From NCBI GenBank assembly GCA_947450025.1, contig CANFTW010000012.1:1-64000 (forward strand): a stretch of DNA of 64,000 bases, in the 5' to 3' direction. The number at the start of each line of letters is the position of its first letter. Positions within the stretch are counted from its first letter, which is position 1. Below, in pieces: positions 56,001-63,845 of the stretch. A program made the position numbers and the translations under genes. The notes beneath the pieces are model-generated. The model was not told where the DNA came from. It saw only the letters and a program-made list of their open reading frames with translations, and ran no database searches. Origin of the DNA: Bacteroidota bacterium (lineage in GTDB: Bacteria; Bacteroidota; Bacteroidia; B-17B0; Aurantibacillaceae).

Positions 56001-58589
56001 GGAGTATTCAATTTGATATTGAAGCGTAGAAATTGTTAATGGTGTGTTATCGGTTGGTGCAGTTACGGTAGCATATGCACTAGCGTTAGCACAGCCAGCT
56101 TGCGCTGTAGTAAAAGACCATACACTACAACCACTTGCTGAACCTAATGAATTTGATGGGATTACTTGCCAATAATAAGCAGTGCTGTTTAATAAAGTTG
56201 CAGGCACATACGTTAAACCTGTTTGGTTAACCGATACAGTTGTTGTAGGAGGGTTAGTTGTGCCAAATAATACAGTATAACCAGTTGTAATTGTATTAGT
56301 TGCCCATGATAAAGTTGGGGTAATACTAATACCCGTTGCTCCATTGGTAGGCGCTGTTGGTGCTGCAATACAAGGTGGCGGTGTAGTAATTACTGGATCT
56401 GGTATAACGGTAAAGGTATAATCTTCATACTCTCCATAAGTTGCGGGTCCGCATTGTGTTATGGCTCCAATATAACTATTGGCAACACGCATACGATAGT
56501 TACCATTTGCAGTACTAGCAGGAATAGTTATAACTCCCGTGTAACTTGCAGAATAGGTTGTTGTAGCAAAAATAGTTTCATTGGCATCTAAAAAGTCTAA
56601 ATCATTATTCCAATCTATCCAACAATAAAAGTAGTCTGTTGTAATTGCTGGTGTTAATGTAATATTAGTTGCGGCGTAAGTGTAATTTGAACAACTAATA
56701 GAAGCACTATAGTTACTATAGCCTCCTGCACCTGCCCCCGTAGCATTAGAGATATTAGTAACCCCATTTGCAGTGACAACATTAGACATATAATAGGTAG
56801 TTGAACCTACAGGTTGACAATAGCCAGTATAAAAGGATAAAACGGAGGTCCATGCACTGGTATTACCACTACCACAATTTGATCTTACCCAAATATAATA
56901 AGTAGTATTAGCTGTTAAACCAGTTAAAGCCACTGAGGTGGTACCCGCTGCCGTAGAGCCAGTAGGTATAGTTGCTCCGTTTGGTGCCGTATTAGTAGTA
57001 GATAAATAATATTGGTATCCCGAGGTTGGAGCTGGAGATGCAGCAGTCCAAGAGATGTTTGCACTTGAGGCCGTTATTGAACTAGATGTTAAAGCAGTTG
57101 GTGCTACACATGAAGGAGCAGAAACTACAGTAAAGGTATAATCTTCAAATTCTCCATTTGTTGCTGGGCCACATGACGATGCAATAACACCTGAAAAACT
57201 ATTAGCCACACGCATTATGTAATTTCCATTTGGTGTTGCAGCAGGAATATTTATAACACCTGTATAACTTGCAGAATACGTTGTTGTAGCAAATATGGTT
57301 TCATTGGCATCTAAAAAGTCTAAATCATTATTCCAATCTATCCAACAATAAAAGTAGTCTGTTGTGATTGCTGGTGTTAATGTAATATTAGTAGGATTTG
57401 TAAGGTAATTGGAGCAGCTAATAGTAGCACTATAGTTACTATAGCCTCCTGCACCTGCCCCCGTAGCATTAGATATATTAGTAACCCCATTGGTAGTGAC
57501 AACATTACTTAGGTAATAAGTTGTACTACCTGTTGGCACACAATAACCAGTTGTAAATACTAAAACAGAGGACCAACCACTTTGAGTTCCACCACAATTT
57601 GATCTTACCCAAATATAATAAGTAGTATTGGCTGTTAAACCAGTTAAAGCCACTGAGGTTACCCCTGCTGCCGTAGAGCCGGTAGGTGTAGTTGCGCCGT
57701 TTGGTGCCGTATTAACAGTTGATAAATAATATTGATAGCCAGAGGTTGGTGCTGGCGAAGCAGCAGTCCACGAAACGTTAGCAGAGGTTAAGGTAATACC
57801 AGAAGCTGTTAAACCACCAGGTGCTATACAAGAAGGAGGAGTCCAGCGGTAAATTTGCCCACTTGCTGGCTTTGTAGCAACACTCGTTGAACCATAAAAA
57901 CAGGTTGCCGTATTGGCTCCACCTGCAGTAGAAGCAGCCCAACTACCACCAGTTGCTACTGTTCTGTTATTAAAGTCAGTAACAACCGATCCCCTTAACC
58001 CTACTTGAGGATAAACCGTACTTACTAACACTGCATTTGTGAAAGCACCATAAATTACTTCAACCACATTAGTAGTTTGGTATAATTTAATTTGATAAAA
58101 TAAACGCTCTGCAGTTGTAGCTGTAGTATATCTTTTAGCATCAGACCATTGAACAGTAAACACACCGCCTGTTGATGAATATTGAACGTTACCTAAAGGC
58201 GCTGTAGCTTGTGCATTTTGATCTCTAGCAAAAGCCGCTACAACTCCAGAACCATTTATTGTTGAAATTGGAGTATAAATAGCATTTAATCCAGCAGTTC
58301 CAAAAATAATATAACCATTACTATTAACAGTTACACTTGAGTAAGCAGTACCATTAAAGGTAAAACTAAACCCAATAGGTACTAGTGTCGCTGCATCATC
58401 CCAAGCGCTTCCTGCGTTCATATTAGTAACAGCTGTACCTGTAATAGCAGTATATGTACCTGCTAATTGAGAGAAACTGTAGGCACTTACTTGGGCTTTT
58501 AGGTTTGTTTGCGCGGCTATTAAAACAAAAAGTAAACAGGTTGTTTTAATAGTTGCACTCAGCCGTTGTTTTAGGGTTTTAAGCGTCAT
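53034..58589 (-). CDS. giant T9SS-secreted surface protein with FN3 and GEVED domains
   Basis: About 1851 aa from ATG 58589; an upstream in-frame ATG at 58649 would add 20 residues before the signal peptide (hydrophobic core T-C-L-L-F-V-L-I-A-A). Order: an N-terminal Nidogen-like beta domain, then FN3 and GEVED, repeated (FN3-GEVED-FN3-GEVED) as two near-identical units of about 241 residues. Further FN3/Ig-like regions, a jelly-roll MAM-like region (E-S-F-S-G-S-S-A-P-G-W) and a final L-P-I-E-L-T-D-F-T-A-T block follow. The type A sorting domain ends the protein (I-Y-P-N-P-N-K-G ... G-I-Y-Y-I-T-V-K). It is probably an adhesin or gliding-related surface protein. Confidence 0.88.
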   Translation of the reverse strand: MTLKTLKQRLSATIKTTCLLFVLIAAQTNLKAQVSAYSFSQLAGTYTAITGTAVTNMNAGSAWDDAATLVPIGFSFTFNGTAYSSVTVNSNGYIIFGTAGLNAIYTPISTINGSGVVAAFARDQNAQATAPLGNVQYSSTGGVFTVQWSDAKRYTTATTAERLFYQIKLYQTTNVVEVIYGAFTNAVLVSTVYPQVGLRGSVVTDFNNRTVATGGSWAASTAGGANTATCFYGSTSVATKPASGQIYRWTPPSCIAPGGLTASGITLTSANVSWTAASPAPTSGYQYYLSTVNTAPNGATTPTGSTAAGVTSVALTGLTANTTYYIWVRSNCGGTQSGWSSVLVFTTGYCVPTGSTTYYLSNVVTTNGVTNISNATGAGAGGYSNYSATISCSNYLTNPTNITLTPAITTDYFYCWIDWNNDLDFLDANETIFATTTYSASYTGVINIPAATPNGNYIMRVANSFSGVIASSCGPATNGEFEDYTFTVVSAPSCVAPTALTSSSITASSANISWTAASPAPTSGYQYYLSTTNTAPNGATIPTGSTAAGTTSVALTGLTANTTYYIWVRSNCGSGNTSAWTSVLSFYTGYCQPVGSTTYYMSNVVTANGVTNISNATGAGAGGYSNYSASISCSNYTYAATNITLTPAITTDYFYCWIDWNNDLDFLDANETIFATTTYSASYTGVITIPASTANGNYRMRVANSYIGAITQCGPATYGEYEDYTFTVIPDPVITTPPPCIAAPTAPTNGATGISITPTLSWATNTITTGYTVLFGTTNPPTTTVSVNQTGLTYVPATLLNSTAYYWQVIPSNSLGSASGCSVWSFTTAQAGCANASAYATVTAPTDNTPLTISTLQYQIEYSTINSVVAGNVYVSSYSLGGYITVHQGTPAGPIIAYGATPLTWTATVAGTYYVHYNTTAYPACGTASSAGTSVITCTSCPPPPINYLAQIQSVNFGSSDWCAGETRTVTVTVKNNGVQTWTNAAPDINIGIKWNTNGTNWADYYVRTDANGLAPGAIGTYSLVITASNATNGPAYTTPLSVGLNNLIVDLVSEQNFWFADNINGGGPGNVKYTSPAISINSYPTITAPTNTSVCIALTTPLTATVPTITKTFLSESFSGSSAPGWSVTTTGSAWTSATNPITINASANAGGAANEVMFYYNGSTATNRCVLYYGPINTTGYTSLNLSFKQYLSTCCAGTYPYTIAVKTGNNATGWGAGAPTVWSSVNPAANITANTTTMSISNANVGSSTFYLAFIVDGMTYGLNGWYIDDVVLTAPVTPTVTWAATTGLYTDNAATTAYTGTNTYTVYSSPPSSQTYTATANSLGCNTTSTVSVTLNTPTIATTMASGDLVWNGRVSTDYTNLNNWYGYSGTTYTNAAAAPTSANNIVIPVTQNCIINQPNTGTNTVAAKKISIETGATLTMGAGVFNVAGQWFNNGSFTPSTGKVVFNGSGSQNIVRNNGTATEVFYDVEVSKSAGAITINNPVEIINSTTFTNGLINSTATNLYIFRDGATAIGANSRSFVNGPVQKIGTQAFTFPIGKGVEYAPASITAPSTNTDKFTAEYFAADPDLSGYSNLTRDPTIDHISYCEYWMIDRTNGNSSPKVTLSWGSTRSCGVTFMPDLLVSHWDAGTSTWQDLGNGGTTGSTTNGDVTTLNNVNSFSPFALASLSRNNPLPIELTDFTATCSNSKVYVNWNTATELNNQYYTLERSGDGVHFEPITYVNGHGTTVSANHYSYIDEAPLSGISYYRLKQTDFNGTSKTFRIESVSCDKSNDISIYPNPNKGSFVVNGTSAGAELIVTDIVGKVILQTITTAEQTSVDLTKFSTGIYYITVKQNGINTTKKVAIN
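56398..57840 (-). repeat. internal tandem duplication, period about 723 bp
   Basis: The stretch around 56577-56640 recurs almost identically around 57300-57363, and the GATCTTACCCAAATATAATA word at 56880 recurs at 57600. The duplicated unit encodes one FN3 plus one GEVED domain (about 241 residues). High nucleotide identity suggests a recent duplication or gene conversion. Confidence 0.85.
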
Positions 58590-58751
58590 AGGTGTATGTT
58601 GTTTAGTGAAAGAAAAACAATGAAAAGATTTTTGGATGTGCGTTTTCATGGTAGTGATATTATCAAATTGTAAATACTAAATTATTGATGTGTTACTAAT
58701 GTTATAAATTTCATTAATTCTATAATGATATTAATACTGTTTGTATTTTTT

Positions 58752-58766
58752 TTCCATTTTTTGGAA
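58752..58766. promoter_or_regulatory. TTCCA-N5-TGGAA palindrome, site 7
   Basis: TTCCATTTTTTGGAA; perfect arms, in the divergent intergenic region between the giant T9SS gene and the 58949 gene. No good -7 box lies at 39 bp on either side. Confidence 0.6.
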
Positions 58767-58843
58767 TACGGCAAAATATCTATTTAGGTGTTTCATTTAA
58801 ATATAAAATCTAAACATGACAATTATCAGCCTCTAATCCTATT

Positions 58844-58858
58844 TTCCATAAAATGGAA
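58844..58858. promoter_or_regulatory. TTCCA-N5-TGGAA palindrome, site 8
   Basis: TTCCATAAAATGGAA; perfect arms. On the minus strand a TATATTTA box (58798-58805) begins exactly 39 bp away, facing the giant T9SS gene. On the plus strand AATTTTTG (58885-58892) begins 27 bp away, facing the 58949 gene. Confidence 0.65.
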
Positions 58859-58948
58859 AATATTTTTAATAAATGAGCCTTCCCAATTTTTGGTACGAAA
58901 TTTATGGCATGGTATATGTTAATATATTATAAACTAAAAAAAACTGTT

Positions 58949-60337
58949 ATGAAAACAATAACTACAACAAAAAAAATAATGGCCGTAGCAACAATGTTAT
59001 GCGCTATGAATGCAAATGCTCAGTCAGTGATTTGGACTGAAGATTTTGGAACATGCAACACAGAGGGTAGTAAAAACCAATCAGTGGCTAATTATAATGG
59101 CGCTAATGGCGCATGGACTATTGATGCTCAAGGCGACAATGGTGCTTCTCCAAACAAATGGTACGTGAGTGCTATGGAAATTGGATCAACCTCAGGTGTT
59201 TGTCAAAAACAATTTTCACTTGGTCAAGGTGCCCAAAGTAATTGTTTGCATATAGGCGAAAATATGGTAAGAAGTTTTCATCAAGGAGTGAAAACTTCGG
59301 TAGGTGATGCGGGAGCTTCTTATAATATCAGTAATATTAGTCAAACAAACGTAACGGCAGTTTCTCCAGCAATTAACTGTACTAATTTTGAAAGTTTACG
59401 TTTAAGTTTCGATTATTTTTCTGGAGCTCGTCCTGGTGCTGATGTTTTATTAACTGCCTTTAATGGAAGTGAGTGGGTACTATTAGATAAAATTCGTTCA
59501 ACTAAAAGTGGTGCTTGTGATACTTATGGTAAAATGCAATGGAATTCTTCCGATGTATACACCTTGCCAGCATCTTTCAATAATATTGAAAAATTAAAAA
59601 TTGGATTTCAATGGGTAAATGATTCAATTGCATATCCTGATGCCGATGGTGATGCTATGAATCCAGGGTTAATTGGAAAATTTATTTCCGTAGCTATTGA
59701 TAATATTAAGATATCTGGTTCTGATATAAGTAATGTTGGTGGTGGAGTAGGTAACGCTAGAACAGCTAACTCAAAAATGATTACTGCTACTGCAAGTTCA
59801 AAACAAAATGAGTCAAGCATTAGTTTTACTACTAATTATGAAAAAGCACCTGCACAAGATTTAATTATTGAGCGCAGTACAGATGGTACTACTTTTGTGG
59901 ATATTGATAAAGTAGTGAGTAAAGCAGTGAAAGGAAAAGTAAATACTTTATCTTATACTTACAATGATGCTACAGCAAAAGAAGGCGCTAACTATTACCG
60001 CGTGAAACAAGTGGTTGAAAAAAATGTAGTGGCTAAATCTAAAGTGGTATCTACTAACTTTATTAAAGAAAAAAATGTAAAATTCACTGTGTATCCAAAC
60101 CCTAACAGCGGCCAGTTTACCATTGATTTTTCAGGGATTGAAAATAACCACGAAGTACAAATCTTTTTAAATGATATGAATGATGGGCACGAAGTGTATA
60201 CAACTTCTTTCATGTCAAACTCAATTGATTCAAACAAAATGGACATTAACCCTCCAGGAAAAATTACTCCAGGCAGATACATTTGTTCATTAGTATGCGA
60301 AGGCATTAAAATGAGTTTAATTGTTGTGATTCAATAA
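58949..60337 (+). CDS. T9SS-secreted surface protein, MAM-like
   Basis: The start is taken at ATG 58949 (462 aa), where a clean signal peptide begins (M-K-T-I-T-T-T-K-K-I-M ... A-N-A-Q). An earlier ATG at 58904 would add 15 residues. The mature part starts I-W-T-E-D-F-G-T-C and folds as a jelly-roll MAM/CUB-like domain to about residue 230. It is followed by an FN3-like region (L-I-I-E-R-S-T-D-G-T-T-F) and a type A sorting domain (V-Y-P-N-P-N-S-G-Q-F). No enzyme motif is visible. Two TTCCA palindromes lie upstream, so it may belong to the proposed regulon. Confidence 0.82.
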   Translation: MKTITTTKKIMAVATMLCAMNANAQSVIWTEDFGTCNTEGSKNQSVANYNGANGAWTIDAQGDNGASPNKWYVSAMEIGSTSGVCQKQFSLGQGAQSNCLHIGENMVRSFHQGVKTSVGDAGASYNISNISQTNVTAVSPAINCTNFESLRLSFDYFSGARPGADVLLTAFNGSEWVLLDKIRSTKSGACDTYGKMQWNSSDVYTLPASFNNIEKLKIGFQWVNDSIAYPDADGDAMNPGLIGKFISVAIDNIKISGSDISNVGGGVGNARTANSKMITATASSKQNESSISFTTNYEKAPAQDLIIERSTDGTTFVDIDKVVSKAVKGKVNTLSYTYNDATAKEGANYYRVKQVVEKNVVAKSKVVSTNFIKEKNVKFTVYPNPNSGQFTIDFSGIENNHEVQIFLNDMNDGHEVYTTSFMSNSIDSNKMDINPPGKITPGRYICSLVCEGIKMSLIVVIQ

Positions 60338-60357
60338 CAGTTTATAATCGTTAACAA

Positions 60358-60389
60358 AAAAGAGTCCTCATTGAGGACTCTTTTTTTTG
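60358..60389 (+). terminator. intrinsic terminator after the 58949 gene
   Basis: AAAAGAGTCCTC, short loop ATT, GAGGACTCTTTT and further T. A perfect stem. Confidence 0.9.
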
Positions 60390-60431
60390 TTATAAATTTT
60401 GAAAATAAAAAAAATAAAATTAGTTGTTTTC

Positions 60432-61622
60432 TTAATGTGGTGTGGTTACTTCAATGTTTGTCACATGCTCTTCGTTAGCAGGATTGGAATACCTCACGTT
60501 TACCTGCGATGGAGATATTCCCATAAAAATCATATCATCGGTTTGTTCTAAACTACCTTGCCATTTTCTTAAAAAAATATCTAATTCAATTTCTCTTTTT
60601 AAAGGCGGCATGGTTGATAAATTATTTAAACATTCCAATAAGCCTTTTTTCATTAATTTTCTGGATTGTGGCCCACCAAACTGATCGGTAATACCATCCG
60701 AGAAAAAATAAAAATAATCGTCTTCGCCATAAGGCAAGGTATAAAACGGAATGTCATCTAAACTATGAATGGGCGCACCAATACTAGCGCCTTTTAAACT
60801 ATAGTATTGCATGGTTTTTTCTTTAGCGCTATAGTGTATAAACGGTCGTTTAATTCCTGAGATTTCAATTTTAGATTCGCTAGGAACGATGCGGAACATA
60901 ATTAAATCTAATCCATCGGAGATGCCATCATCTTTTCCTAAACGAGATAAGTTTCGGATGATGCTATTATTTAAACGATTAATGACCGTTTTTAAATCTT
61001 TATTTTTTCGGATGTTACTCGTAATAATTTCGTGACTTAATACAGAGAGTAATGCCGCGGGAATGCCATGCCCAGTGCAATCGCCAATACCACCAACAAT
61101 ATCGCCATGTCTTTTGCGTGGTACCATGAATGAGAAATCACCACTGATAATATCTTTAGGACGGCAAATGTATAAACTGTTGGCAAAGTTTTTATGAATT
61201 TCTTGTCGCTGCGGAAAAATTGCTTTTTGAATTCTTTCGGCGTATAAAATAGAATCGGTTAATACATTAATGGAATCAATTACTTTTTCTAATTCATCAG
61301 GTGCTAAGGGTTTTGATAAAAACCCTTTCATATTGGTGTTTAACGCTCTTTTGTAATTGGAATCTTCCGTGTTTCCTGAAATATACACAACGGGTATTGA
61401 TCTAATTTCCTGAATACGTTTCATGGTTTCAATTCCATCTAAGGAATCTTCCAATCTAATATCCATCATAATTAAATCAGCGGTATTGTCTTTAAAAAAA
61501 TCAATCACATCGCTGCCTCTTTCAAAACAGGCTACCACATTATGTCCTAAATTTTCAACATAATGCCTGTGTAATTCTTGAATAATAAAATCGTCTTCTA
61601 CGATAACTATGTTTTTTTTCAT
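60432..61622 (-). CDS. response regulator with PP2C/SpoIIE-type phosphatase output
   Basis: This 396-aa protein has a receiver domain (1-120) with V-E-D-D, phospho-acceptor Asp in L-I-M-M-D-I-R-L-E-D-S-L-D-G and Lys in F-L-S-K-P-L. The phosphatase domain (about 130-375) has R-P-K-D-I-I-S-G-D-F-S-F, G-I-G-D-C-T-G-H-G-I-P-A-A-L-L-S, F-S-D-G-I-T-D-Q-F-G-G and Q-T-D-D-M-I-F-M-G. The metal aspartates are in place. It is 5 bp from the kinase stop and in one operon with it. Targets would be anti-anti-sigma-type or other Ser/Thr phosphoproteins, none of which is encoded nearby. Confidence 0.9.
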   Translation of the reverse strand: MKKNIVIVEDDFIIQELHRHYVENLGHNVVACFERGSDVIDFFKDNTADLIMMDIRLEDSLDGIETMKRIQEIRSIPVVYISGNTEDSNYKRALNTNMKGFLSKPLAPDELEKVIDSINVLTDSILYAERIQKAIFPQRQEIHKNFANSLYICRPKDIISGDFSFMVPRKRHGDIVGGIGDCTGHGIPAALLSVLSHEIITSNIRKNKDLKTVINRLNNSIIRNLSRLGKDDGISDGLDLIMFRIVPSESKIEISGIKRPFIHYSAKEKTMQYYSLKGASIGAPIHSLDDIPFYTLPYGEDDYFYFFSDGITDQFGGPQSRKLMKKGLLECLNNLSTMPPLKREIELDIFLRKWQGSLEQTDDMIFMGISPSQVNVRYSNPANEEHVTNIEVTTPH

Positions 61623-61627
61623 ATTCT

Positions 61628-63028
61628 TTATAAAGTAAATTCCATTTCAAATAAAAAATTATTGGATATTGGAAATTTGTAAGTTCCTTTTAGTTGTTTC
61701 ACTAAGTTGCTCATCATTTTTAAACCAAATCCGCCACTATTTAAATCGGTCACATTTTCTGGTAATCCTAAACCAGAATCTTGATATTTTAAAAGTACTG
61801 TTGTGTCTTTTACAGTAATATCAAAGCTTATGTGTAATACATTATTAATTAAAGCATATTTGCAGCTATTTGAAATAAGCTCACTTACTAATAATCCAAG
61901 CGGGATGGCATGAGCAACATTGATATTTAGATGAGTTGGAATTTCGTTACTAAACATAATGTTTTTAACGCCATCTGCATTATACAAACTTTTAAAATGT
62001 TTGGTTAATTCAATGATATAGTCAGCAATATTCACAAAATTAAAATTCCCACTTTGATATAATTTTTGATGAACCAAAGCAATACTTCTAATCCGCACTT
62101 GGATATCGGTAATGTTTTCAATTAAGACCGCATCTTTAATTCGTGCTTTTTTTAAACCCAAAAGACCATCTATAATCGCTAAATTATTTTTAACACGATG
62201 GTGCACTTCTCCCATTAATACGGTACTTTCAACCACCGAAGCCTCAAGTAATTTAATCGTATCTTCAAGATGTTTAATTTTATCTAAAGATTCTTTTTCT
62301 TCAGTAATATCATTAAAAAAACTATGAGCAGAGGTTACTTTACCATTTTCAATAATGGGCACCACATTTCCTTTTAATAATATTCGGTGACCAGATTTGG
62401 TGATAAATTTTACTTTTACATCCTGAATTTTTCTGCCGCCTATAACTTGTTTAAATAAAATTCGACAAGCCTCTCTATACTCTTCATCAATTAAATCAAA
62501 TAAATTAATGTCAATCGCATCAAAAGGGGTGTATTCAAATTTATCGTACCAAGCTTGGTTGCAAAATATGAGTTTTCCTTTGGTATCAAATCGCTGAATG
62601 ATTTCTAGGCCATGTTCGTATAAATCTTGATATTTTAATTCATTAGAAATAAATTCTTTTTCTTTAAGTACTAATTGAGTTTGGTCAATCACCGAACCGA
62701 AAATATAGGTTACATGATTTGGATTTGAAATGATTCTGGAGTTCATAATCACATGAAACTCAGTACCATCTTTTCTTAAACCAATGCCCGTATATTCTTT
62801 TAAGAATTTTTCTTGCTTTAATCTTTCAAGAAAAATGTCACGAGCTCCTTTATCTTTATAAAAATTGACCGCAGGGATCTTTAAAAATTCAGCTTTATCG
62901 GTATAACCAAATATTTTCAACATTTCCTCATTGCAATCCAGCATTTGTCCTTCTGGCGAACTAATGTATATCCCGCAATTTAAATCGGTAAATAAGTAGT
63001 CTAGGATTTCGGGATAATTTATTTTCAT
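61628..63028 (-). CDS. PAS-containing HisKA_2-type histidine kinase
   Basis: The start is taken at ATG 63028 (466 aa), because the -7 box TAACTTTA (63040-63047) and palindrome site 9 lie just upstream. A longer frame from 63118 would include them. Two PAS domains (about 5-120 and 130-250, with PAC) are followed by HisKA_2 with M-G-E-V-H-H-R-V-K-N-N-L-A-I-I-D. The HATPase has L-V-S-E-L-I-S-N-S-C-K-Y-A, D-S-G-L-G-L and G-G-F-G-L-K. No membrane helix is present. Its partner is the REC-PP2C protein encoded 5 bp downstream. Confidence 0.9.
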   Translation of the reverse strand: MKINYPEILDYLFTDLNCGIYISSPEGQMLDCNEEMLKIFGYTDKAEFLKIPAVNFYKDKGARDIFLERLKQEKFLKEYTGIGLRKDGTEFHVIMNSRIISNPNHVTYIFGSVIDQTQLVLKEKEFISNELKYQDLYEHGLEIIQRFDTKGKLIFCNQAWYDKFEYTPFDAIDINLFDLIDEEYREACRILFKQVIGGRKIQDVKVKFITKSGHRILLKGNVVPIIENGKVTSAHSFFNDITEEKESLDKIKHLEDTIKLLEASVVESTVLMGEVHHRVKNNLAIIDGLLGLKKARIKDAVLIENITDIQVRIRSIALVHQKLYQSGNFNFVNIADYIIELTKHFKSLYNADGVKNIMFSNEIPTHLNINVAHAIPLGLLVSELISNSCKYALINNVLHISFDITVKDTTVLLKYQDSGLGLPENVTDLNSGGFGLKMMSNLVKQLKGTYKFPISNNFLFEMEFTL

Positions 63029-63039
63029 TTTATTGATCT

Positions 63040-63047
63040 TAAAGTTA
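63040..63047 (-). promoter_or_regulatory. -7 box TAACTTTA of the HisKA_2 kinase operon
   Basis: TAnnTTT(A) box on the minus strand, 12 bp before the ATG and exactly 40 bp from the near end of palindrome site 9. Confidence 0.5.
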
Positions 63048-63086
63048 ATTAATCCCGTAAATTTGTCGGGTGATTTTATAAGTTTT

Positions 63087-63101
63087 TCCAAAAAATGGAA
63101 A
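63087..63101. promoter_or_regulatory. TTCCA-N5-TGGAA palindrome, site 9
   Basis: TTCCAAAAAATGGAA; perfect arms. It serves the minus-strand kinase promoter at a 40-bp offset. Confidence 0.7.
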
Positions 63102-63113
63102 AATTCAATAAAT

Positions 63114-63128
63114 TCCATTTTTTGGAAT
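63114..63128. promoter_or_regulatory. TTCCA-N5-TGGAA palindrome, site 10
   Basis: TTCCATTTTTTGGAA; perfect arms, between sites 9 and 11 in the divergent region. Centres of sites 9 and 10 are 27 bp apart and of 10 and 11 are 26 bp apart. Confidence 0.65.
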
Positions 63129-63139
63129 AAATAGCTTTT

Positions 63140-63154
63140 TCCAATTCACGGAAT
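63140..63154. promoter_or_regulatory. TTCCA-N5-(C/T)GGAA palindrome, site 11
   Basis: TTCCAATTCACGGAA; one mismatch. Its end is 38 bp before the plus-strand -7 box TAATTTTG (63192-63199). Confidence 0.65.
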
Positions 63155-63191
63155 ATTTTAAATGATTTTATTTAAATAGGAAGTATAAGGG

Positions 63192-63199
63192 TAATTTTG
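63192..63199 (+). promoter_or_regulatory. -7 box TAATTTTG of the 63224 operon
   Basis: A perfect TAnnTTTG, 25 bp before ATG 63224. No -33 TTTG is at the usual distance. Confidence 0.6.
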
Positions 63200-63223
63200 G
63201 TATGAATTATCAAATTTAGTCCG

Positions 63224-63724
63224 ATGAAGTGTATTATTTTAGCTATAATTACTTTGCTTTTTATAAGTTGCAAATTAAATCATGTGGCTATAAAATCTTT
63301 GGAGCCTTCATCCTACACAAATCATAACTCTGTTCATACTTATTTGCTATCTAATAAAAATGACAGTGTCTTTGTGAGTGTATTTCAGGGAATTAACCTT
63401 AATGGAGGATCGTATTTGAGCTGGACTTATCGATCAACAGCCGATAGCATTGCTTTTATTGTGGAGAAGGCTTCTGAGGATATGAACTTTAAGGCCGTTT
63501 ACATTAAAAATAAAACCATAAAGCCGGCTTATGTTTTTTTAACCGAGTGTTATAAAGATAATCAAGTGACCTCTCAATTCGCACAATTCTATCGATTAAA
63601 AGTGGTTAGTACAAAGTTGATGAATCCCATTCATAAAGAGTTATTAAATCAGTCAGTATCAGCTACTATCAAAGTAGAAACTAATCAAAAAAACGTTCCA
63701 TATTCCTTAATTAGTAATCCTTAA
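63224..63724 (+). CDS. lipoprotein of unknown function
   Basis: This is a 166-aa lipoprotein with lipobox L-F-I-S-C-K (Cys16). The mature domain looks like an all-beta fold (V-H-T-Y-L-L-S-N-K-N-D-S-V-F-V-S-V-F, K-P-A-Y-V-F-L-T-E-C-Y-K-D). No family is recognised. It is the first gene of a plus-strand operon that continues with a 31-aa membrane protein and an apparent FIST gene. The operon is preceded by palindrome site 11 and a -7 box, so it is a candidate member of the same regulon as the kinase operon opposite. Confidence 0.7.
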   Translation: MKCIILAIITLLFISCKLNHVAIKSLEPSSYTNHNSVHTYLLSNKNDSVFVSVFQGINLNGGSYLSWTYRSTADSIAFIVEKASEDMNFKAVYIKNKTIKPAYVFLTECYKDNQVTSQFAQFYRLKVVSTKLMNPIHKELLNQSVSATIKVETNQKNVPYSLISNP

Positions 63725-63735
63725 AATAAAGTGTT

Positions 63736-63831
63736 ATGAAATTTAATAAAACATACAAATACGATTTAAATCAATTGGCGTGGTTTGGATTTATATTCCT
63801 ATTTATTGCCATTGTCATTTCTTCAAAATAA
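63736..63831 (+). CDS. 31-aa single-pass membrane peptide
   Basis: ATG 63736 opens a 31-codon frame ending TAA 63829-63831. It has a charged/polar N-terminal part (K-F-N-K-T-Y-K-Y-D-L-N-Q) followed by one hydrophobic helix (L-A-W-F-G-F-I-F-L-F-I-A-I-V-I). The gaps to its neighbours are 11 and 14 bp, which favours a real gene. Function unknown. Confidence 0.55.
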   Translation: MKFNKTYKYDLNQLAWFGFIFLFIAIVISSK

Positions 63832-63845
63832 TTAAACTAAATCAT

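Noticed and set aside
58904-58921. Sigma54-type promoter (TGGCATG-N4-ATGT) before the 58949 gene
   Set aside because: The -24 part fits but the -12 part lacks GC. No comparable element is found at the other palindrome sites, whereas TAnnTTTG boxes fit most of them.
63029-63118. Longer start of the HisKA_2 kinase at 63118
   Set aside because: It would place palindrome sites 9 and part of 10 and the -7 box inside the coding region; ATG 63028 fits the PAS start.
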